DNA from: Streptococcus sp. DTU_2020_1001019_1_SI_AUS_MUR_006
Lineage (GTDB): Bacteria > Bacillota > Bacilli > Lactobacillales > Streptococcaceae
Assembly (NCBI RefSeq): GCF_032340315.1
Contig: NZ_CP135437.1
Coordinates: 1-23,737, forward strand
Length of the DNA stretch: 23,737 nucleotides
Direction of reading: 5' to 3'
The position numbers and the translations under genes are program-made. Positions 1-10,800 of this stretch are shown in pieces (the first letter of the stretch is position 1; each line of letters opens with the position of its first letter). Under the pieces are notes generated by a model that was not told the DNA's origin, ran no database searches, and was given only the letters and a program-made list of their open reading frames with translations.

Positions 1-402
1 GGGATTTTTGAAAAGAGAAAGAAATTTTTTTGCAATGTCAAGCCAAGCGTGACAAATTAGTCCGTATGGTTAATTAAGTATCTTTAAAGTCTATTGAGAT
101 AACTTAATAAATTTTTACAGATTTATAGCTAGGAGTATTTTGGATTTCTTTTTTTGAGTGGGTCAATGTAACGAATTCTTTCAAAAAGCTTCAATCCTTT
201 CTGATGCATAAATTTGAAATCAGAGTTTGTATGAATAATTTTGATCAGAACAAAAAATAAACATATCCATCGTTTATTATAGAGTTTTGTAATTCTAGTA
301 TATTAGATGAACCTATCTTTTCTGTTAGGCTTCATTTTACAATAGGGGAATACAAAAATTCCTAAATATTGTAACAAAAAGGCGTTTTATACAAAAAATG
401 GA
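1..402. other. Upstream non-coding region
   Basis: This AT-rich stretch has no convincing reading frame on either strand and no recognisable RNA gene. The only structures I see are an imperfect dyad near its end (337-374) and short A/T runs. It is probably the intergenic space ahead of the sortase-Rhs operon. Any upstream gene ends before the window. Confidence 0.6.
337..374. promoter_or_regulatory. Imperfect inverted repeat upstream of the operon promoter
   Basis: TTACAATA (337-344) is the exact reverse complement of TATTGTAA (367-374). Inside it GGAAT (347-351) pairs with ATTCC (358-362), leaving a six-base centre. The dyad ends 28 bases before the -35 hexamer. It could be an operator, or the stem-loop of a terminator for an upstream gene, although no clean T-run follows it. 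No known regulator site is recognised. Confidence 0.3.
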
Positions 403-432
403 TTTACAAAGCATACAGATTTCTGATACAAT
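403..432 (+). promoter_or_regulatory. Extended -10 promoter of the sortase-Rhs operon
   Basis: TTTACA (403-408) and TACAAT (427-432) are separated by 18 bases. TGA immediately before the -10 box matches the extended -10 (TGN) form common in streptococci. Transcription would start near 439, giving a leader of roughly 14 bases that carries the GGGAG ribosome site (441-445) for the sortase gene. No other promoter this good is seen before the Rhs gene, so the three genes probably share it. Confidence 0.65.
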
Positions 433-452
433 GATAGTATGGGAGCGAGCAC

Positions 453-1151
453 ATGAAAATTTTGAAGTTTAGTTTATCACTAATTATAATAATTGTGGTG
501 TTATTTTTAGGTTTAAAAGTCTTAGATGGCCTTGAACAGATGGCTGTGGAACAACATTCTCAAAACGCAGTTGAGAAGAAGTTTCATCAGAATCCAGATG
601 TCTTTGCTTGGCTAACAGTTGAAGGGACTCGAATAGATTACCCGGTTGCTCAGCATCCAAGGGATGATGCTTATTACCTTTCTCATGATATAGATGGTGA
701 AGAGACCTATTATGGCGCTATATTTACAGAGCTGGTTAACAAAAAAACATTTGAAGATCCTGTCACGATTATCTACGGACATGCTATGTTAGATGATTCG
801 ATGTTTGGGTCTTTAGATTATTTTGCGAAGCCAGCTTTTTTTAAGGAGCATGAACGTATTACGATTGACACCTTGACTCAACATTTTGAATATGAGGTGA
901 TGGCAGCTCACTCTTATACAGATGATCATCTTTTTCATACATTCAAATTAGGAAGTCGAGAAGGCCTCAGATATTATTTAGAAACATTACAGATAAGAAC
1001 ATCAGACTATGGGGGATTCTATCGTCAGATTGCTACTGACCCTCAAAAAGATCGATTTTTAATCTTATCAACCTGTGATGCTACTGGAAATGATCAACGA
1101 TTTGTGGTTACTGCTCGTTTAAAAAGTGTTAAAGAAAGGACAAGTGAATAA
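453..1151 (+). CDS. Class B sortase (cysteine transpeptidase)
   Basis: The product is a 232-residue membrane-anchored sortase. Residues 5-24 form an N-terminal hydrophobic anchor, and the rest is the extracellular catalytic domain. The catalytic triad is visible: His110 in IIYGHAM, Cys208 in LILSTCD and Arg216 in DQRFVVTARL. The STC context and overall length fit class B sortases, which cleave a sorting signal and transfer the protein to peptidoglycan or another amine. GGGAG lies 7 bases before the ATG. Its stop overlaps the next start by one base (TAATG), so it is co-translated with the membrane protein and then the Rhs gene. I found no LPXTG- or NPQTN-like signal in the Rhs proteins here, so its substrate is unknown. 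It may act on the Rhs protein in an unusual way, or on a protein encoded elsewhere. Confidence 0.9.
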   Translation: MKILKFSLSLIIIIVVLFLGLKVLDGLEQMAVEQHSQNAVEKKFHQNPDVFAWLTVEGTRIDYPVAQHPRDDAYYLSHDIDGEETYYGAIFTELVNKKTFEDPVTIIYGHAMLDDSMFGSLDYFAKPAFFKEHERITIDTLTQHFEYEVMAAHSYTDDHLFHTFKLGSREGLRYYLETLQIRTSDYGGFYRQIATDPQKDRFLILSTCDATGNDQRFVVTARLKSVKERTSE

Positions 1152-1777
1152 TGAAAATATTAAGACTCTCAAGGTTTTGGAGACTAGCTATCGGCTTACT
1201 GTTTTTAGGAGTGGGGCAACGCCTTCTATTTACAGGTGCGATTTCTCCTGTGATAGTCGAGGAAGGTTTATCACTCATTCTAACCTTATTCAGCCTACTA
1301 TTTTTAATAATAGGAATAGTTCTTATTTTTCCAATAACAATCTGGTTTTATAGGCAGTACCGATCAGATAAACGTTTAAATCACACTATTCTGATTTACT
1401 TGTTTAGTGCAATTTTATGTGGCATCCTCATCGGAGGTTTGGGTCAAGTTTTATACGATCATACAAGTTTGGAATATGGCCATGTCAAGATTGCTATCTG
1501 GGCATTTACTACAATTGTACAAACTTTTCTTAAAGTAATCTTATCCTATAGTCTGGTTAGTATTTACAAAGCTTTACCAATTAAAAGTAGGGTAGATCAA
1601 TTGCGACTACCTGTTCTGGTATCCATGCTTATTGTCGCCTTTTGTTTAGCTATTGCTGTTTGGTTCCCAATACTAGGTTCTTTCGTTTTATCCATCGGCG
1701 ATGCTCTTATTTTAATTTTTACACTTTATTATTTTATTTATTTTACAAAGGAGAATGCCGATGAAAAGACTGCGTAA
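1151..1777 (+). CDS. Six-helix integral membrane protein, function unknown
   Basis: The product is a 208-residue very hydrophobic protein with about six predicted membrane helices (roughly residues 12-35, 38-67, 79-104, 113-140, 150-175 and 178-198) and a short charged C-terminus. I do not recognise the family. AAGGA lies about 10 bases upstream of the ATG. The start overlaps the sortase stop by one base and the gene's end overlaps the Rhs start by 17 bases, so the three genes are translationally coupled. That position suggests a role in export, anchoring or release of the Rhs protein, or in helping the sortase, but this rests only on context. Confidence 0.75.
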   Translation: MKILRLSRFWRLAIGLLFLGVGQRLLFTGAISPVIVEEGLSLILTLFSLLFLIIGIVLIFPITIWFYRQYRSDKRLNHTILIYLFSAILCGILIGGLGQVLYDHTSLEYGHVKIAIWAFTTIVQTFLKVILSYSLVSIYKALPIKSRVDQLRLPVLVSMLIVAFCLAIAVWFPILGSFVLSIGDALILIFTLYYFIYFTKENADEKTA

Positions 1778-4700
1778 GTCCATACAATGGTTATTATTGC
1801 TGAGTTTGTTTGTTTCTAATATGCCGTTGATCTATGCGGAAGAAATAAACCAAGCAATTAAACAAGGCCAGGCTGAGGAAACTTATAAAAAATCTGTTAC
1901 AGAGGCGAGTAGCCAGACTGTTGGTTCTGAAAATGCGAATACAGAAGGATCGACAAGTGCTGAAGCCTCATCAAAACCAGTAAAAGATGGAGGAGACGCC
2001 CTTCAACAGCCCAAAGTGGCCAATGGAGAGAGTAAGGAAGAGGCAGAGCTGAAAAAACAATACGGGGCACCAGTAGCGGTTAGTGGGCAAGAACAACTGT
2101 TTCGGGTTGATGATACTCACTTTGTGACGCATATTGGTAGTGATATCAAAACATATATTGATAAAGAAGGGGTAGAAGTTCCTGTAGATTTATCTCTATA
2201 TTCTTATCATGCTAATGGGAAGCATTATTATCTACCAAAAGAATCTCCAGTAGGAGTAGTTCTTCCGAGCGAAGTCAAAAAAGAGACTCCCATTGATATT
2301 ACTCATAAGGATGATAAAATTTCTTTGTATCCGCTTGATAAGACATACGAACAAGCAACTGTAGAAAAGAATGCGATCTTATATAACAATGTTGATGGCA
2401 AAACAGATGTGCAATATACGGTACAGTCTAATGGAGTCAAAGAAGAAATCATTCTAGCCGAGTGGGGTGGGAAGAACTCCTTTACTTATGGTTTGGATGC
2501 ATCTAAGTATGATGTTTCTTTGAAAGACAATCAAATCCTTGTCCGTGAAAAGGGGAAAACGAAGATCCTATTTGTACTAACTGCCCCAATGATGGTGGAT
2601 AGTGCAGGCGCTACAAGTAATGCCTTAACTCTTGGATTGAAAAAAGGGGATGGACGTCATGAAGTGACAGTCACAGCTAGTAAAGAGTGGTTGTCTGATT
2701 CTGAACGTAAGTATCCTGTTCGGATAGACCCGACTGTAACAGTTCCACGAGAAAAAATTCTTGACATTGTTACCTCATCTGTACATGGACAATATCAAGG
2801 TTACTCTTATGGGTATGTTGGATATCTAACAGCCGAAATGATCGGAATGGCGGGTGTTCCAGGTGTTCGTGACATCGGGCGTGCAAGGATGTACTTTAAG
2901 ATTAATTACGATTTTCAAAAGAGTATTCCTAAGGAAGCGCGTATTGATAGTGCGAGTTTAAATATCTATGAATACACTGCTCCAGATTCTCAATCAACCC
3001 AGTTTGCAGCTTATCGCTTGAAACAAGACTTTGATATTAATAACCTCACATGGGATACTTCTGTGGGCCTTGATATGGAAATCGCAGGAAAGAATGCGAC
3101 CAGTGGTAAAAAGATTGGGATGCATAACTTTGATATCCGCGAGACTGTAAATGCATGGGTTCAAGGTTTGGAACCAAACTATGGTTTAGTTGTAGCTGCA
3201 ACCGACGAAGGCTCAGACGGTGGTGCTTTCTATACAACCGAAGCGACGGCAGAAAATGCAGGACAGATTGGGTTTACTCCAGACAAGGCTCCTAGTTTGA
3301 CGATTAATTGGTCTGTTCCAGACCCAGTTGATGTCAATTATCCAATTGGGAACACTACCATCAATCTTCGGACCATGGTGAAAACAGATAAGAAAGGAAA
3401 ACTGCAATTCCAGGGTGTCTTTGCGGATGGTCTGACAACGCCGGGAGCTCAGGTTGATTATAACCTAAGTGACACTGCGAAAGACTACAAGGGTCAAAGT
3501 TCTGCAAGTTTTTCTTACAAATACCCAGATAGTAGTTCCTTTGATGCAGCCTTTGAAAAAGGAACGACCAAATATAAAGACAAGCTTTCAAACTGGCAGA
3601 CTCAGGTGCCTTTTACAGAACCTGAACTAAACAAGGTTTATACGATTGACGCAGAGAGTAAAAAGGATGGTCAAACTAGTGGTAAAAAATCAAGTGATAC
3701 ATTCTTGATTTACAAAGTTACCCAGTTTGATACCCTTCCAAAGATTGCGGCATACTATGGAGTACCACTCAATCAACTTGCTTACGATAATCGTATCCAA
3801 GATATGATGCTTGTGCAAAATAACACCCTTTTTATTCGTAATCCAAGAAAGAATGCCGACAAACCTTATAATCCACCAGCTTTGACATCCAACACCAAGG
3901 CGGAAATAGACAGGCTTTTAATGGGGCGTGGCCTTCACTGTGAATTTGGATTTGAGCCAATCAATCTAAACACGGGGAATTTCTACCTAGATCGAACAGA
4001 TGTTTCTATCACTGATGTTGACGGCAAATTTGAAATTACTCGCGCCTATAATTCTAAAGCAGCAGGCATCAATAGTCTCTTTGGACGTGGTTGGTCATTT
4101 GCCTTTAATGAACAGTTATCAAGCGATGAAGATCAAAATATCTACTATACTCGTACAGACGGTTCCATCCTGAAGTTTGCGAAGGATGGAGATGGATATC
4201 GTGCTCCAAGTGGCTATGACCTCACTCTCGAAGTAAAAACAGTTGAAACGAAGAAGGGTGACTTTGGCGGAGACGAAAAAGAAGACTATGATGTAAAGGA
4301 ATACCGAATTGTTGATCACAATCATCAAGAGAAAACCTTTAACTATCACGGACTCTTAACGAGCCAGACGGATGAAAAAGGTAATAAAACAAGCTTTGAT
4401 TATAATGAAAATTACCAGCTGACCAAGATCACATCTCCTACAGGCTTGGTTTATAGTATCACCTATAATACAGATGGCTATATTGGTGCGATTCAAATCC
4501 CTAATGGCTCAACTTTGACCTATGAATATGACACGAATGGTCATTTGATTACCTATACGGATGCGACGGGTGTTCCTACTCGTTATGAATATGACGATAA
4601 GGGACGTATGACAGCCTGGTATGATGGAAATGGTACCAAGGTTATCCAAAACGAGTACGATGAGGAAAATCGTGTCATCAAGCAAACAGATGGTGCAGGT

Positions 4701-4868
4701 GCTGTTTCAACTCTTTCTTATAGTGAAGGTCAGACAATCACTACCGATGGAAATGGCAATCAAACCGTATTACTTACGATGAGCAATATCGTACAACTGG
4801 CATTCGCTATGCAGATGGAACTAGTGTCTCAAAAACGTATGATGAAAACAACCGTCTGTCAAGCGTGA
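1761..4868 (+). CDS. Rhs/WapA-like toxin, N-terminal part (frameshifted)
   Basis: This is the 5' part of a Rhs gene of about 3,206 codons (1761-11380 once the frame is restored). The ATG at 1761 is chosen because AAAGGAG (1747-1753) ends 7 bases before it; the ATG at 1755 is too close. Domains: signal peptide (residues 1-26, cut after IYA); low-complexity Ser/Glu-rich stretch; DNRLRE-like beta domain (about 375-517, as in WapA-type proteins); LysM wall-binding domain (about 650-692); DUF6531-like domain containing LNTGNFYLDRTD (about 730-745); and the first YD repeats (from about 869). The frame breaks near 4770: the last 30 or so codons here are non-YD sequence ending at TGA 4866-4868, while good YD sequence continues one frame away. 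As written, it would make a secreted, toxin-free fragment. Confidence 0.85.
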   Translation: MKRLRKSIQWLLLLSLFVSNMPLIYAEEINQAIKQGQAEETYKKSVTEASSQTVGSENANTEGSTSAEASSKPVKDGGDALQQPKVANGESKEEAELKKQYGAPVAVSGQEQLFRVDDTHFVTHIGSDIKTYIDKEGVEVPVDLSLYSYHANGKHYYLPKESPVGVVLPSEVKKETPIDITHKDDKISLYPLDKTYEQATVEKNAILYNNVDGKTDVQYTVQSNGVKEEIILAEWGGKNSFTYGLDASKYDVSLKDNQILVREKGKTKILFVLTAPMMVDSAGATSNALTLGLKKGDGRHEVTVTASKEWLSDSERKYPVRIDPTVTVPREKILDIVTSSVHGQYQGYSYGYVGYLTAEMIGMAGVPGVRDIGRARMYFKINYDFQKSIPKEARIDSASLNIYEYTAPDSQSTQFAAYRLKQDFDINNLTWDTSVGLDMEIAGKNATSGKKIGMHNFDIRETVNAWVQGLEPNYGLVVAATDEGSDGGAFYTTEATAENAGQIGFTPDKAPSLTINWSVPDPVDVNYPIGNTTINLRTMVKTDKKGKLQFQGVFADGLTTPGAQVDYNLSDTAKDYKGQSSASFSYKYPDSSSFDAAFEKGTTKYKDKLSNWQTQVPFTEPELNKVYTIDAESKKDGQTSGKKSSDTFLIYKVTQFDTLPKIAAYYGVPLNQLAYDNRIQDMMLVQNNTLFIRNPRKNADKPYNPPALTSNTKAEIDRLLMGRGLHCEFGFEPINLNTGNFYLDRTDVSITDVDGKFEITRAYNSKAAGINSLFGRGWSFAFNEQLSSDEDQNIYYTRTDGSILKFAKDGDGYRAPSGYDLTLEVKTVETKKGDFGGDEKEDYDVKEYRIVDHNHQEKTFNYHGLLTSQTDEKGNKTSFDYNENYQLTKITSPTGLVYSITYNTDGYIGAIQIPNGSTLTYEYDTNGHLITYTDATGVPTRYEYDDKGRMTAWYDGNGTKVIQNEYDEENRVIKQTDGAGAVSTLSYSEGQTITTDGNGNQTVLLTMSNIVQLAFAMQMELVSQKRMMKTTVCQA
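4767..4868 (+). other. Single-base frameshift inside the Rhs gene
   Basis: After the in-frame NGNQTV codons (ending at GTA 4767-4769) the upstream frame loses all YD character. In the alternative frame the DNA reads YDEQYRTTGIRYADG and onwards without a stop into the frame of the next ORF. Adding one A in GTATTAC (4767-4773), making GTA TAT ACT TAC, restores V-Y-T-Y-D-E, the standard YD motif. No homopolymer or slippery heptamer is present, so programmed shifting or slippage is not suggested. A real mutation and a sequencing error are both possible. Confidence 0.85.
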
Positions 4869-7800
4869 CGAATGAAGCGGGGCAAACAACTCGCTACACC
4901 TATGACAGCAATGGAAACACCTTAACAGAAACGCGTTTCGACGGTGCGGTAAAAACTTCTAGCTATGATGAGAAGAACCATCTTCTGTCTCTCACTGACT
5001 TTAGTGGTGCATCAACAGCTCATACCTATGATGCAAATGGCAATCTAATCCAGACAACATTGCCAGATGGGTCTAAGATTACCTATACTGTCGATCAGCA
5101 AGGACGCATCTTGTCTACAACAGATGCGGCTGGTCATACAACTTCCTTTGCCTATCAAGGTGCGAATCTGGTAAGTCTTACCAATCCTTTAGGAGGCGTA
5201 TCAACCTTTACCTACAATGCACACAATCAAGTCACTAGCATTACGAATCCTCTCGGTGGGACCAAGACCTTTACCTATGATGCAGAAGGGCGCAAGCTGA
5301 GCGAAAAAGATGCCGATGGTGTTGGGACGAGCCATACTTTTGATAAGGCAGGTCAAGTGACAGCTGTGACAGAAGGCAATGGTAACACGACTACCTTCAC
5401 CTATGATGGTTTCGGCCGTAAAGTCGGTGCTTCGAATGGAGAAGGTGGAACCTATAGTTACACCTATGATGGTGTTGGAAACCAGCTTTCCGTGACTGAT
5501 GCAGAAGGACACGCTACTAGCTATACATATGATAGCAAGGGTCGTTTCCTAACAGAAACCAATGCTTCAGGTCAAATGACTACCGTTACTCGTGATGCAC
5601 TGGGTCGAATTATCACTCGAACCAATGAAGCAGGTAATAGTAGCAGCTTGACTTATGATGATAGAAACAATGCCGTTAAAACTATCACAGATGCTTTAGG
5701 TCAAGTTACTCAAAATACTTATGACGCGGCAGGAAATGTAACCTCAGTTTCTTATCCAATCGGTACAAAGGCAGAGACTACTTATGATATCATGGGTCGT
5801 GTGCTATCTTACACCGATGAAGCAGGTCAGACAGTGACATACACCTATGACAGTGTTGGAAATAAACTTAGCGAAACCAAACAGAAAAAGACTACCAGCT
5901 ATACCTATGATGCATCGGGAAATGTGACAGGTGTGACTTACCCAGATGGTAGCAGTGTTTCATATGTGTTGGATGCGATGGGGAATATCCTGTCCATGAC
6001 AGACGCCCTTGGAAAAGAAACGACTTATGAATATAGTAAGGCAGGGCGCCTGATCGCAACAACCAATGCCTTGGGTCACCGCACCAGCATGACCTATGAT
6101 GCTAATGGCAATCAAAATAGCCTAACAGATGCGGCAGGCTATACTGCTAGCACGACTTATACAGGCCAAAATCAAGTTTCCAGTATTACAGATGGTTTAG
6201 GCAATGTCACTAAGATGGCCTACAACCAGATGGAACAGTTGACAGAGTTGACAGATGCCTTGGGTGGCAAGACTCAGTACACCTATAATGAACTAGGCTA
6301 TCCGACCCAAGTCACCGATGCCAATGGCAATGTCACTAAGATGACCTATACTTCAACGGCTCAACTGGAAGAAGTGACTCTTCCAGACGGAACTACCGTA
6401 AGACAAGAATACGATGCCCTTGATCGTCTCATCAAGCAGACGCATTCTAGTGGTTTGGTAACAGAGTATAGCTACGATGCCGCCAATCGAGTAGTGAACA
6501 AAAAAGATAATCAGGATCTCAATGAGACCTATACTTACGATAAGGCAGGAAATCGTCTCGCTTTAACCAACAGCTTGGGTGAAGTTACCCAATATAGCTA
6601 CAATAGCGACAACCAACTGACTAAGGTGGTCTACGCAGATAAGACCAGCGAAACCTTCACCTATGATGTCATGGGCAATGTCGCAAGCTCAACTGACCAA
6701 GAAGGTAAGACAAAGACCTATCACTATGATCAAAATGGTAATCTGCTTAAGACCGTCGATCATCTGAAACGTGAAACTAAGTATAGCTACGATGCCCTCA
6801 ACCGAGTGGTGACAGAGTCGGATGCCGATGGCAATACCTCTACTTACGAATATGATGTCCTAGGCAACCTCTCTAAAATGACCGATGCCAATGGCCATTC
6901 AAGTAGCTATGGTTATGATGCCAATAAAAAATTGGTACTCTATACAGATCCAAATGGTCAAGCGACAGCCTTTAAGTATGACCCATTAGGACGAATCATC
7001 GAAACAGTAGCTCCGACAGGAAGCAAGCAAAGCTTCAGCTATGATGCTTTGGGAAATCGTTTGAGCGAAACAAGTGGCGAAGGTCATACAACGACCTACA
7101 GCTATGACAGTATGAACCGTGTCAGCAGCAAGAAACGTCCAACAGGTGGAGAGGATCAGTATGCTTATGACGCTACAGGTAGCTTGGCAAAAGAAACAGA
7201 TGCTAACGGTCATAGCACCAACTATGTCAATGACCTTTATGGTCGTGTGACCAAACGCACCTTACCAAATGAGGCAGCTTACACTTATGCCTATGATGCC
7301 TTGGGACGTCTCACCAAGCAAACAGGTCCACAGGGGCTATCAAAAACCTATAGCTATGATGTGTCTGGAAACTTGGTGCAAGAGACAGACCAATCCGATC
7401 GAAGCAATCATTATAGCTATGACAAGGTTGGCCGTCTCTTAACGGCTAAGAACGCCCTTGACCTTGAAACCAAGTATAGCTATGATGAAGCGGGGAATCT
7501 AGCCAAACTGACCAAGCCGTCAGGTGCTACAACCACTTTTGACTATACGACCCTTGATCAACTAAAAACGATCAAAACGCCAACTGGTCGAACAGTAGAA
7601 TCAAGCTATGACCCAGTCGGTCAGGTGACAAAACGAACCATCAATGGCAAGCGCGAAACGACCTATACCTATGATCCGAACGGTAATCTCCTTGAGGAGA
7701 CGAATCCTCTCGGTCAAGTAACCAAGCGGACCTATGATAGCCTCAATCGCCTCACCTCAGAGAGCGATACGGCAGGCCAGTGGACTAAGTATGGCTATGA

Positions 7801-10800
7801 CCACGATAATCATCTCACGAAGATTACAGATGAGGCTGGTGGCGTCGCAAGCATGACCTATGATGCCAATGGCAACCTCACCAGTGTCACATCCGGAAGC
7901 AAGCGTGTCAAGACCTACACCTACGACCTAAAGGATCAGTTGCTTACAGCGACACAAGGAAGTGGAGAGAAGGCTTCCACCTCTAGCTATACCTACGACA
8001 GTGTGGGCAATGTCACTTCGGTCACGAATGGAAATGGCAAGGTCACAAGCTACAGCTATGACCAGCTTTCCAATCTAGTGGAACGCATGACCAGTCTTGG
8101 AGATAAGGAGACCTATACCTATAATGTCAATAACCAGCTCGAAAAAGTAACCAAGTCCGATGGGAAAACTATCAGCTATGATTACAACAAGCTGGATCAA
8201 CTGCTCAAGGTGGAGTACTCTGAAAAGCAAGATGGTCAAGTCCTCTATACTTATGATGCGGATGGCCGTCGGGTGTCTATGAGTGATCTGACAGGAACTA
8301 GTCAGTACGCGACCAACGAAGAAGGCGAGATCACGGGTGTTCGTCAGGGAGATGGTAGCCTGATCCAGTATGAGTATGATGCCTATGGCAATATCTCGAA
8401 GATGATTTACCCAGATGGCAGTACAGTCTCTTACACTTATGATGAACTGGATCGTCTCACTTCTGTGACAGATGTTAAGGGACAAAAGACCAGCTATAGC
8501 TACAACCCAGCAGGGGATCTGACGGAAGTTAATCGAGGAGATGGGACTAAGAGCTTCTTGACCTATGACAAGGCTCACCGTCTCACTGAACTCCGCCACA
8601 TGGACAAGCAGGACAAACTCATCTCCAGCTACGGCTATGAGTATGACGATGGTGGCTACATTGCCAAAGAAACCATCAAGCAGGATGGCGAAACCCTAGT
8701 CCATACCTATACCTACGATACTCTCGGTCAAGTGGAAAACATGACCGTATCGGATGGAGCTGGTAAGGAACTTTCTAAACTCTCTTACACCTATGACCTT
8801 GCCGGCAATAAACTGACCAGCAGCGAGACAGTTGATGGCAAGGAGAGCCAGACACACTTTACCTATGATGACCATAACCGCTTGACCAAACTGGAAGGGC
8901 CAGATGGCACTATCACCTATACCTACGACAAGAATGGCAATCGCATCGCTTCTGAGAAGAACTCAGAGAAGCTAGATTATATCTATGACACAGAGAACCG
9001 CCTGCTTGCGATCAAGGACAAGAAGGGGCTTCTCATGGCTGCGCTCTACGACGGAGATGATAACCGTGTCTTCACTGCTAGTCGTAAGGAAGGCAAGAAC
9101 ACTTATCAACTCTTCCAACGCAAGCCAAAGGATACCAAGTCAGGCCGTAAGTCGCCATATACAGCCCCAAGTGGGGAAGAAAACTCCCTCTTCTGGTATG
9201 GCTTTAGTCAGAATGTCCTCCAAGCCCTATCCACCCTACCACAGACAGTAGGAAGCATCTGGCACAGCATCTTTGACGATGTGTCGAGAGCCTATCACCA
9301 GAAAGTGGCTAAGGATCGAGCAACCAAGGAAGGAATCGTCGTCAACCCACCAGAGCTCGGGAACTTACCGGGTCAGGGAGAAGTGACCTATGCCAGTCAG
9401 GTTCAGGATGTCCTGATCCCTTATACCACACGAGAGGATACCTACAACTATTATGAGGAACGCAACTATGTCAACGATGTCAATCGTGAACATACAGAAG
9501 TCCTTGAAACCTATGACCATGATGGCAAGGCACGAGAGACCTATAGTTATGGCAAAGGTCGAGCTAGCTACCTCAACAACCAAACTGGTGACAGCTACAA
9601 CTACTTGACTAACCAGTCAGGCTCTGTGACAGGCTTGACCAAGGATGGACAAGCCGTCGCATCAAGCAGCTATAACCTCTATGGGGCAAGAAAGACAAGC
9701 ACAGACACGACAGGGAATCCATTTGCCTACAACGGCGAAGCTCGTGACGATACTGAACTTGACTATTTACGAGCAAGGTATTATGATAGTCAAGGAGGTA
9801 CTTTCTTAACCGAGGATAGCTACCCAGGTGAGGACACAGATCCTCTCAGCCAGAACAGCTACAGCTATGTGCAGAACAACCCTGTTAACTATACAGACCC
9901 GAGTGGACACTTCTGGAACAGTATCAAAAAAGGCTGGAACTATGTTAAGTCAGGAGTTAATTGGGCTGGCAGACAAATTAGTAGAGGCGTTAATTGGGCT
10001 GGTAGACAAATTAGTAGAGGAGTCAGCTGGGCAAACACCCAATTTAACCGAGCGTCGAATTGGGTTGGTAGACAGATTGATAGAGGTGTTAACTGGGTCA
10101 GCACCCAGGTTAACCGTGCATCGAATTGGATTGGCAGACAGTGGAATAAGGTTCAAACGACCTACAATAGTGCCCGCGACTATGTACAAACGAAATACCA
10201 GCAAGCGGCAGCACAGATAGAAGCTAAGCGCCAACAAGTGGTTCGGTCTGCCTATGCCCTAGCAACAGGCTTGAGCTCTTCCCCAACCATCCGAGAAGGA
10301 AAGAATCTCCTCCGAAACTGGGGAACAGCCTTGCAGAATACCTTAAAACATGTTTGTACAACAGCCGAACGGATCAAGAATCAAGTCGTTGATTTCGTGA
10401 GAAATGTCGACTGGAAGAAGGTTGCCGTAACTGCGGGAGCTATCGGTGTCGGTATTGCTCTTACCGTAGCGACTGGAGGTCTTGGAGCCCCCGTAGCGAT
10501 GGCTATCGGTGGTGCAGCCTCTGGAGCAATCATCTCAGGATATGATGCCTATAGTTCTGGCCAACGTGGTTGGGAATTGGTTGGTTCGATTGCCAAAGGA
10601 GCAGGAACGGGTGCTATCTCAGGTCTTATTGGCGGTCAATTGATGGGAGCAGGAGCTGGTCTAGCAACTAATGTGACCCAAAATATTGGCAATCAAGCAG
10701 TTCGACAAGTTGCCAAGATTGGAGTGGAATCTGCGGTTGAGACTGCGATTGATACAGGTATTGATTTGGCCACAGGCAATAAGATTACTGGTCAAACAGT

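Noticed and set aside
1..452. tRNA, rRNA or riboswitch in the upstream region
   Set aside because: No cloverleaf, conserved rRNA sequence or known riboswitch core could be recognised.
1126..1353. 75-codon frame across the sortase/membrane-protein junction
   Set aside because: It overlaps two better-supported genes with proper coupling and shows no protein-like features or ribosome site.
4767..4775. Programmed -1 frameshift site
   Set aside because: GTATTACTT does not contain an X XXY YYZ slippery heptamer, and no strong downstream stem-loop was seen. A simple one-base deletion explains the break.
8075..8599. 174-codon open frame on the - strand, repeated at 12953-13477
   Set aside because: It is an antisense shadow of codon-biased YD repeats. 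Both copies follow the duplicated Rhs arm exactly, and neither has a ribosome site or recognisable protein features.
8985..9251. Arg/Ser-rich + strand frame, recurring near 13884 and 17463, and similar frames at 9828 and 18321
   Set aside because: These are out-of-frame readings of conserved Rhs core and linker DNA that recur only because the arms are duplicated.
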